A DNA stretch of 11,278 bases from Candidatus Poribacteria bacterium (GTDB lineage: Bacteria; Poribacteria; WGA-4E; WGA-3G). A program made the translations under genes and the position numbers. The notes below the pieces were generated by a model. The model worked only from the letters and a program-made list of their open reading frames with translations. It ran no database searches and had not been told where the DNA came from. Positions 6,910 to 11,278 of this stretch are shown here, piece after piece (the first letter of the stretch is position 1; each line of letters begins with the position of its first letter). Location of the stretch: positions 1 through 11,278 of the forward strand of contig JAPPMR010000500.1 in NCBI GenBank assembly GCA_028818995.1, written 5' to 3'.

Positions 6910-7782
6910 ATGGCACAGCAATATGATACAATAGGAAAAGATATCCTGAATGAACGTATCAACGAAATCGCACAGTTTGTTTTGAACGTGCCTGATGTTG
7001 AAGTGATTGCGGACCTTGATACCGAGCAACAGGTAGTCCGCGCGTTTCGTACAGACATTACAAAACGCATCCGTTTTAAGACCCACGAAGCTGTTCTACA
7101 TATTGAGCTTCAACTCCGTGACAGCTCGGAAAAACCGATGTGGGCTCGGAACGCGCACTATCACGGATATCTTGTCGGTGAACATCAGATACCTGTCTAT
7201 TCCAATGTGATTTACTTTCATCCGGACGCGGGCAAAAACGATCCGGGGTACTATGCGTATAGTTGGAACGGTTACGATTACCGCCTCAGCTATAAGGTGA
7301 TACGGCTCATTGAGATAGAGGGACAAGCAATTTTAGAGGCGCAAGTCCCAGGACTGTTGCCGTTTACACCGCTCATGAAACCCCCTAACGATATAACACC
7401 TGAGCGGTGGGTCCAACAATGTATAGACGCAACGGTAGCCACACCTATTGAGCTACCGACAAAAGGGAACTTACTTTACGGGCTCTCCCTCTTCGGAGGT
7501 CTCGTCCATGACGAAAGTTTGTTTGAACGAATACCGGAGGCACTTATGCAAGAATCTCGTTTTTTCCAACACCAACGCGAAAAGTTTATCGCACAAGGGG
7601 CAAAAGAGGCTACTCTCAAAAACATTTTGACAGTACTCAATGCAAAATTCCACGTGGAGGCGGTGCGCGCCATAGACCCAGCACTGCAAGATATAGACGA
7701 TTTGCAGCGACTTGAGCAGCTACTTCTCACTGCCGTCAATGCGGAAAACCTTGAAACCTTCACTGAAATACTCTTTGAATAG
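6910..7782 (+). CDS. Rpn/YhgA-type PD-(D/E)xK nuclease-like protein
   Basis: The 290-residue product resembles the Rpn (recombination-promoting nuclease, transposase_31/YhgA-like) group of PD-(D/E)xK proteins. The core pattern is visible: LDTEQQVVRAFRTD with Asp49, then a strand and HIELQ with Glu66 and Gln68 in place of the lysine, as in this family's D...ExQ active site. RNAHYHGYLVGEHQIPVYSNVIYFHP (80-105) follows, which is the helix and strand after the active site. The C-terminal third (about 220-290, QREKFIAQGAKEATL to LETFTEILFE) is a charged helical tail like that of many relatives. Family members are DNA endonucleases studied in Enterobacteria, and similar genes are numerous in cyanobacteria and other genomes, often of unknown role. 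The assignment is from pattern only. The gene has its own promoter and probably carries the HAD gene 34 bases downstream. Confidence 0.78.
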   Translation: MAQQYDTIGKDILNERINEIAQFVLNVPDVEVIADLDTEQQVVRAFRTDITKRIRFKTHEAVLHIELQLRDSSEKPMWARNAHYHGYLVGEHQIPVYSNVIYFHPDAGKNDPGYYAYSWNGYDYRLSYKVIRLIEIEGQAILEAQVPGLLPFTPLMKPPNDITPERWVQQCIDATVATPIELPTKGNLLYGLSLFGGLVHDESLFERIPEALMQESRFFQHQREKFIAQGAKEATLKNILTVLNAKFHVEAVRAIDPALQDIDDLQRLEQLLLTAVNAENLETFTEILFE

Positions 7783-7816
7783 GGCATCTGAAAACGCAGG
7801 ACGTTCACGAGAAATC

Positions 7817-8527
7817 ATGATAAAAGCTGTTTTCTTTGATTTTTACTATACTTTATGTGTTTGGGGACAACCACTTGACGAAAGTCTACAAAAAATTGCA
7901 GATAGATACCAATTTGAAATTGACTGGAAACGGTATACTGCAGCAATAGAGGATCTATTCGCTGAGGCATCAGGCACAGATCCTTCTACACACTCCATCC
8001 TTGGAACAATGCAAAAAATCGTGGACAGTTACTGTGAGTTCGTCCGACAACTCGGTGTTCAGGAACATGCAGAACAGATGGCGTGGGAGTTGTTACAAGC
8101 TGGACACTCGCTTTTTGCTGCCAATGTTGCCACGCTCTACGATGATGTTGTACCAACACTTCAACGTTTGCATGCTGATGGATACAAATTAGCGATTGTC
8201 TCAAATTGGGATACGCCGCTGGATCCGCTTGCAGAACGGCTCGGTATTGCGCACTATTTCGACATAATTGTCGCTTCACATGATGAACGCGTTCGGTCAG
8301 CAAAACCCGATCCTTACATATTTGAATATACGCTAAAGGCAGTCGGAGTACCTGCGGAAGAAACAGTGCATGTAGGCGATACTTATGAAGCTGACATCGT
8401 AGGAGCACAAAAGGTAGGTATTCGTCCAATACTGATTGATAGGGAAGGTTCGCAACTTGGTAGGTGGGACGAAACGATTCGGAGTCTTGCTGAATTGCCG
8501 GAACTGCTTTATAGAAATCAATTATAA
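7817..8527 (+). CDS. HAD-superfamily hydrolase (subfamily IA, haloacid dehalogenase/phosphatase type)
   Basis: This is a 236-residue cytoplasmic hydrolase with a Rossmann-like core and a helical cap (about residues 15-95). Motif I is FFDFYYT with nucleophile Asp8; motif II has Ser129 (IVSNWD); motif III has Lys163 (SAKPDPYIFE); and motif IV is GDTYEAD (187-193) with Asp188 and Asp193. The second acid of motif I is Tyr10 instead of Asp, as in L-2-haloacid dehalogenases (D-x-Y-x-T) and in some phosphatase-like relatives. Motif IV, however, is the metal-binding phosphatase form rather than the dehalogenase SN..D. A phosphatase of a small metabolite is the more likely role; a dehalogenase is possible. 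The start at 7817 places the first strand at the N-terminus as is normal; the frame is open further upstream into the preceding gene. The Shine-Dalgarno is weak. Confidence 0.88.
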   Translation: MIKAVFFDFYYTLCVWGQPLDESLQKIADRYQFEIDWKRYTAAIEDLFAEASGTDPSTHSILGTMQKIVDSYCEFVRQLGVQEHAEQMAWELLQAGHSLFAANVATLYDDVVPTLQRLHADGYKLAIVSNWDTPLDPLAERLGIAHYFDIIVASHDERVRSAKPDPYIFEYTLKAVGVPAEETVHVGDTYEADIVGAQKVGIRPILIDREGSQLGRWDETIRSLAELPELLYRNQL

Positions 8528-8541
8528 AGAATAAAAACAAA

Positions 8542-8570
8542 TTGACTTCCTTTATGAAATGTGTCATAAT
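8542..8570 (+). promoter_or_regulatory. Sigma70-type promoter upstream of the TPR gene
   Basis: TTGACT (8542-8547), 17-base spacer, CATAAT (8565-8570): each box matches 5 of 6 at ideal spacing. Initiation near 8577 gives a leader of about 215 bases before the TPR gene at 8794. The leader holds no recognised riboswitch or RNA gene. It contains a short stem at 8705-8721 and very short frames, one preceded by a strong Shine-Dalgarno. Confidence 0.6.
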
Positions 8571-8692
8571 ATAGTATTAGTTTAAATCGGCAATTGTGTT
8601 GTTGTAGATAGTCTTCTGCTTTTCCATTAAAAACACTTTGCTATAGTGAAATGCTCAAATATATTGGTATCCCATGACTTATGGATTGTACT

Positions 8693-8721
8693 GAAGGCGG
8701 AGGCTGCTATATGCATTAGCA
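8693..8721 (+). other. Two-codon minigene with strong Shine-Dalgarno in the TPR-gene leader
   Basis: GAAGGCGGAGG (8693-8703) is the best Shine-Dalgarno-like stretch in the window. Seven bases later comes ATG CAT TAG (8711-8719), a Met-His-stop frame. The ATG lies in the loop of a small stem, TGCTA (8705-8709) with TAGCA (8717-8721). The arrangement could be chance, or a regulatory minigene on which ribosomes pause before the TPR gene. Confidence 0.25.
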
Positions 8722-8793
8722 AGTGCCCAAAGTGGTTCAAGATATTTTGTACTTTATTCGCTCTCAAGATAAAATGACAGTAAGGAATAGATT

Positions 8794-9960
8794 ATGGCTA
8801 AGAAACGTCGGAAAAGACGGAAAAGACGGTCCACCAAACCGGACGAAATCACTAGTCGTAACTCTGAACATGTTGTTGAAGCCCACAATAAGAGAGGTAC
8901 TCTCCACTTCCAAAAGGGTGAATATGACAAAGCCATTGAGAATTACAGTAAAGCCATAGAACTTGACGATCAAAATCTCTCAGCATACATTAAAAGAAGT
9001 ATCACATATATAAACAAAGGTGAATATGACAAAGCCATTGACGACACGAACAATGCTATCAAAATAGACTCACAAAACGCAGAAGCATACTTCCGTAGAG
9101 GTAGTGCCTACTACTACAAAGGTGAATTTTACAAAACCATATATGACATAGACCAAGCCATTAAATTTGATCCTAAAAATGCAGAAGCATATATCCTTAG
9201 GTGTTATACCTACTGTGAACTAGATGATTATGTTAAGGCGATGGCAGATTCAAACGAGGCTATCCAAATCGATCACAAAAACCCTCGAGCCTATATGGGG
9301 ATGGTTACTATCTATTACAAAAAAGAAGATTATTTCAAGGCAATTGAAACCTTGAACAAATTCATCCGAATCAATCCAAATGATGCGGATGCATACAATG
9401 CTAGAGGGTTAATTTACGACATAATAGGGAATTATGCAGAAGCTTTATCAGACTATAATAAGTCCATACAGATTAAACCTAATGCTGCATGCTACAACAA
9501 CAGAGGAGCAGCTTATCGCGAAAATGATGACTATGACAAAGCTCTCAAAGACCTTAATAAAGCAATAAACCTTGAGTCTAGCCATGCGATGATTTATCTT
9601 AATAGAGGACTAACATTCCATAGGATGGGCGAGCCAAAGAAAGCTATAGAGGATTACGATAATGCCGTCAGGCTTTGTGCAAACTATACTGAAGACTTCA
9701 TAAATCGCAATTTTAAATTTGTCTATGCTGAAGACACTGCTGAGAACGCAATTAAACTTTTGAACACTGAAATTAACTCACCGCAAAAAAGTCCAGACGA
9801 TTTCTACTACACTGGAGTGCGAGCTTTATTCAGGAACAACCTAATTGCAGCAAAAAGATTTTTTGAACTAGCTAAGCAACGTAATTATCACAACCTCAAT
9901 AAAGTAGAACAACATCTTGAGAACCTTAAGAAAAGGATGCCTGATGAAAAATTTGCCTAG
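8794..9960 (+). CDS. TPR-repeat protein with a highly basic N-terminus
   Basis: The 388-residue protein is made almost wholly of tetratricopeptide repeats, helical pairs that bind partner proteins. Repeats begin near residues 29, 63, 97, 131, 165, 199, 232, 266 and 300, at 34-residue spacing except one of 33. A degenerate tenth begins near 336, followed by a helical cap. Typical consensus is clear, for example AYFRRGSAYYYKGEF and AYNARGLIYDIIGNYAEAL. Residues 3-12 are KKRRKRRKRR, encoded partly by a tandem 9-base repeat; such a tail may bind nucleic acid or acidic surfaces. There is no signal peptide or membrane segment, so it is probably cytoplasmic. AAGGA lies 7 bases before the ATG at 8794. 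Sampled GC is about 35-38%, lower than the genes to the left. The function is unknown; as an adaptor it might work with the convergent helicase, but only position suggests that. Confidence 0.9.
   Translation: MAKKRRKRRKRRSTKPDEITSRNSEHVVEAHNKRGTLHFQKGEYDKAIENYSKAIELDDQNLSAYIKRSITYINKGEYDKAIDDTNNAIKIDSQNAEAYFRRGSAYYYKGEFYKTIYDIDQAIKFDPKNAEAYILRCYTYCELDDYVKAMADSNEAIQIDHKNPRAYMGMVTIYYKKEDYFKAIETLNKFIRINPNDADAYNARGLIYDIIGNYAEALSDYNKSIQIKPNAACYNNRGAAYRENDDYDKALKDLNKAINLESSHAMIYLNRGLTFHRMGEPKKAIEDYDNAVRLCANYTEDFINRNFKFVYAEDTAENAIKLLNTEINSPQKSPDDFYYTGVRALFRNNLIAAKRFFELAKQRNYHNLNKVEQHLENLKKRMPDEKFA
8917..9041 (+). repeat. Direct DNA repeat inside adjacent TPR units
   Basis: The same 23 bases occur at 8917-8939 and 9019-9041, exactly 102 bases (34 codons) apart, encoding GEYDKAI in the first two TPR units. 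Identity at the DNA level, including third positions, points to recent duplication or gene conversion of a repeat unit. Other units differ at the DNA level. Confidence 0.75.
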
Positions 9961-10037
9961 GCCTCTAAAGGATGAGACAAATATTCATGACAACCTCGGT
10001 AGTTGTTTCCACGAATTTCGTCAAATTCACAAGAATC

Positions 10038-10083
10038 TACCCTCTAAGGAAATTAGGGTATCTTCTTTTAATCCTGTTAAAAG
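10038..10083. other. Inverted repeats between convergent TPR and helicase genes
   Basis: Two adjacent stems are visible: TACCCT (10038-10043) with AGGGTA (10055-10060), and CTTTTAA (10065-10071) with TTAAAAG (10077-10083). A T-rich stretch follows on the plus strand (10099-10131), though not directly after the stems. Their place between two converging genes suggests weak bidirectional termination. Neither is a textbook intrinsic terminator. Confidence 0.35.
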
Positions 10084-10106
10084 CATATTACAAGGTCATT
10101 AATTTT

Positions 10107-11278
10107 TTAAACTTTATGATTTTTCCCTTTTGTAAGTTGCCAACCGGTTATACGGTCGTCCAGAATTTCCCTGTAACTCTCATGTGCAAGAACAATGAGC
10201 ATTGTCTTAGCTCGACTCATACCTATATAGAGCACCCTATCCAAAAGTTCTACGCGCGGCAAAGCAATACCCCCAGCTAATCTAACTAAATTCTCAGTTA
10301 CTGGCATAACAAGGATGGCCAGGTTGCTTTCTAAACCTTGGAAGTCATAAATATTGCTGTACCTAAGTATGTGACCTTGTGAAGGTCCTCCGGGGACAAG
10401 AAAATCCTCTGAATCTTCTTCTACAACTTCGGCTATATTAATAAGTTTCCATCCACCGAAACTTGCATGAGTGACTTCAAATTCATTTTCGATACCACTG
10501 GACAACAATATAATATCTTTAGACTCAAAACCTCTATCTTTCCAAGTAGACACTAAGTTATCTAACGTTTCATTTAATTCATGTGAGGAAAAATATTTAA
10601 TTTGGACTACCGGACCATGAACACCTGACATAGGGAGTGATTCTATGTCAGCTAACATGGCTACTGCTTCTGCTATTTCATGTGTATTCCGACAGTTCGT
10701 TTCTAATTCATCATTAGACCAATGAAGACCTTCTGCAAAATCTTTTAACACTTCCCTTCCATCTCTTGTGAGACGAGATGACACAATGTTTTGATTTGTG
10801 AAATCGCCAAACATTGTCCAATGCCCGGCAACTAATCCACCTTTCAACATTACATCCATCAGTTTTAGAAACATCTCTTCACACAAGTTTTGGGCTTCGT
10901 CAATAATCAGGTAATCAAAAATACCTCCCTCTCCTAAATCTTCAACTGTCTCATCTATGAATGAAGGCCATTTATCATCTAAATAATAACCGTGCTTAAG
11001 TGATTCTTCCAACCCAGGCGATTCGGATAGTCGCCGCTCATGCTTTTCCTTAAGAATTGGGTCCTCTTTGAATGCCCAATATGGTAACGTCGCAAGAGTA
11101 CTCGCTACAACTTTCCCACCCTCATCACTGGAAAGTGTCTTAGTCCATTTCACAAAGCGACGGCATAGATTGGGGTTGCTGCAAAGGAGAGCAACAGTAT
11201 CACCTGCCTCACAACGCTGTTTTGCTAGTTCCATAGCAAGAACAGTTTTTCCTGTTCCTGCCGCGCCATCAATTACAC
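10107..11278 (-). CDS. Superfamily 1 (UvrD-like) helicase / ATP-binding protein, C-terminal part (N-terminus beyond window)
   Basis: The frame runs off the right edge: upstream of the first in-window ATG (11234) it continues as VIDGAAGTGKTVLA, so that ATG is internal and the gene is partial. Counting from the edge, visible motifs are Walker A GAAGTGKT (4-11), Walker B LIIDEAQ (123-129), GDFTNQ (157-162), NCRNT (194-198, motif IV-like), YDFQGLES (310-317, motif V) and VLYIGMSRAK (348-357, motif VI). All belong to SF1 DNA/RNA helicases. Only about 120 residues separate Walker A from Walker B, a compact domain 1 as in UvrD-like proteins that carry an N-terminal NERD nuclease-related or other domain. 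What precedes Walker A here cannot be seen. The role is likely nucleic-acid unwinding or translocation; such genes are common in accessory and defence regions. Sampled GC is about 37-38%, like the neighbouring TPR gene. Confidence 0.87.
   Translation of the reverse strand, partial: VIDGAAGTGKTVLAMELAKQRCEAGDTVALLCSNPNLCRRFVKWTKTLSSDEGGKVVASTLATLPYWAFKEDPILKEKHERRLSESPGLEESLKHGYYLDDKWPSFIDETVEDLGEGGIFDYLIIDEAQNLCEEMFLKLMDVMLKGGLVAGHWTMFGDFTNQNIVSSRLTRDGREVLKDFAEGLHWSNDELETNCRNTHEIAEAVAMLADIESLPMSGVHGPVVQIKYFSSHELNETLDNLVSTWKDRGFESKDIILLSSGIENEFEVTHASFGGWKLINIAEVVEEDSEDFLVPGGPSQGHILRYSNIYDFQGLESNLAILVMPVTENLVRLAGGIALPRVELLDRVLYIGMSRAKTMLIVLAHESYREILDDRITGWQLTKGKNHKV

Noticed and set aside
7986..8567. 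193-codon minus-strand frame
   Set aside because: It lies antisense to the HAD hydrolase, whose motifs are complete; the composition is that of a reverse-complement shadow.
8731..8751. GGTTCAAGA resembling a tRNA T-loop in the TPR leader
   Set aside because: No T-arm stem, anticodon arm or acceptor stem can be built around it.
9972..10280. 102-codon plus-strand frame reaching into the helicase gene
   Set aside because: It overlaps the motif-bearing C-terminus of the helicase on the opposite strand and lacks initiation signals.

Overview
The window looks like chromosomal DNA of a free-living or symbiotic bacterium of middling GC content. Hand-sampled coding lines give about 42-50% GC up to about position 8530 and about 35-38% after it. 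There are no rRNA, tRNA, CRISPR or insertion-sequence features. The gene set (a fused NuoE/NuoF-type flavoprotein, a stand-alone galactose-binding-like domain protein, an Rpn/YhgA-type nuclease-like protein and a short GC-rich palindrome between genes) reminds me of uncultured marine or sponge-associated lineages such as Candidatus Poribacteria. That assignment is an impression from family content, not something the sequence proves.

Left part, minus strand (1-2361): a sugar-type ABC transporter ATPase of the MalK/UgpC class is read first, from a near-consensus sigma70-type promoter. It is followed by a possible 44-codon small gene, and then by the N-terminal 60% or so of a thiamine-pyrophosphate (TPP) enzyme related to acetolactate synthase, which runs off the left edge. 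The stop of the small ORF lies 3 bases before the GTG start of the TPP gene, and the TPP gene's Shine-Dalgarno sequence lies inside the small ORF, so the two may be translationally coupled.

Middle, plus strand (2626-6823): a 542-residue fused NADH-oxidising flavoprotein (NuoE-like 2Fe-2S domain plus NuoF-like FMN/NAD/4Fe-4S domain), a 12-helix major facilitator transporter, a small beta-sandwich protein resembling glycoside-hydrolase-type sugar-binding domains, and queC of the queuosine/7-deazaguanine pathway. No catalytic partner for the flavoprotein (hydrogenase, formate dehydrogenase or NuoG) and no other queuosine gene is present in the window. A strong hairpin separates the small beta-sandwich gene from queC.

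Right-middle, plus strand (6874-8527): an Rpn-type PD-(D/E)xK nuclease-like gene, preceded by a near-consensus promoter placed so that its transcript would be leaderless, and a HAD-superfamily hydrolase 34 bases downstream that is probably co-transcribed.

Right end (8528-11278): a clearly more AT-rich segment. A second near-consensus promoter opens a leader of about 215 bases, which holds an apparent two-codon minigene, in front of a 388-residue TPR-repeat protein with an extremely basic N-terminus. Converging on it from the right is the C-terminal part of a superfamily-1 (UvrD-like) helicase, truncated by the window edge just upstream of its Walker A motif. This pair looks like accessory or possibly horizontally acquired DNA. 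I see no certain new system. The best candidates for a second look are the TPR/helicase segment with its leader, the orphan NuoEF fusion, and the small coupled ORF.
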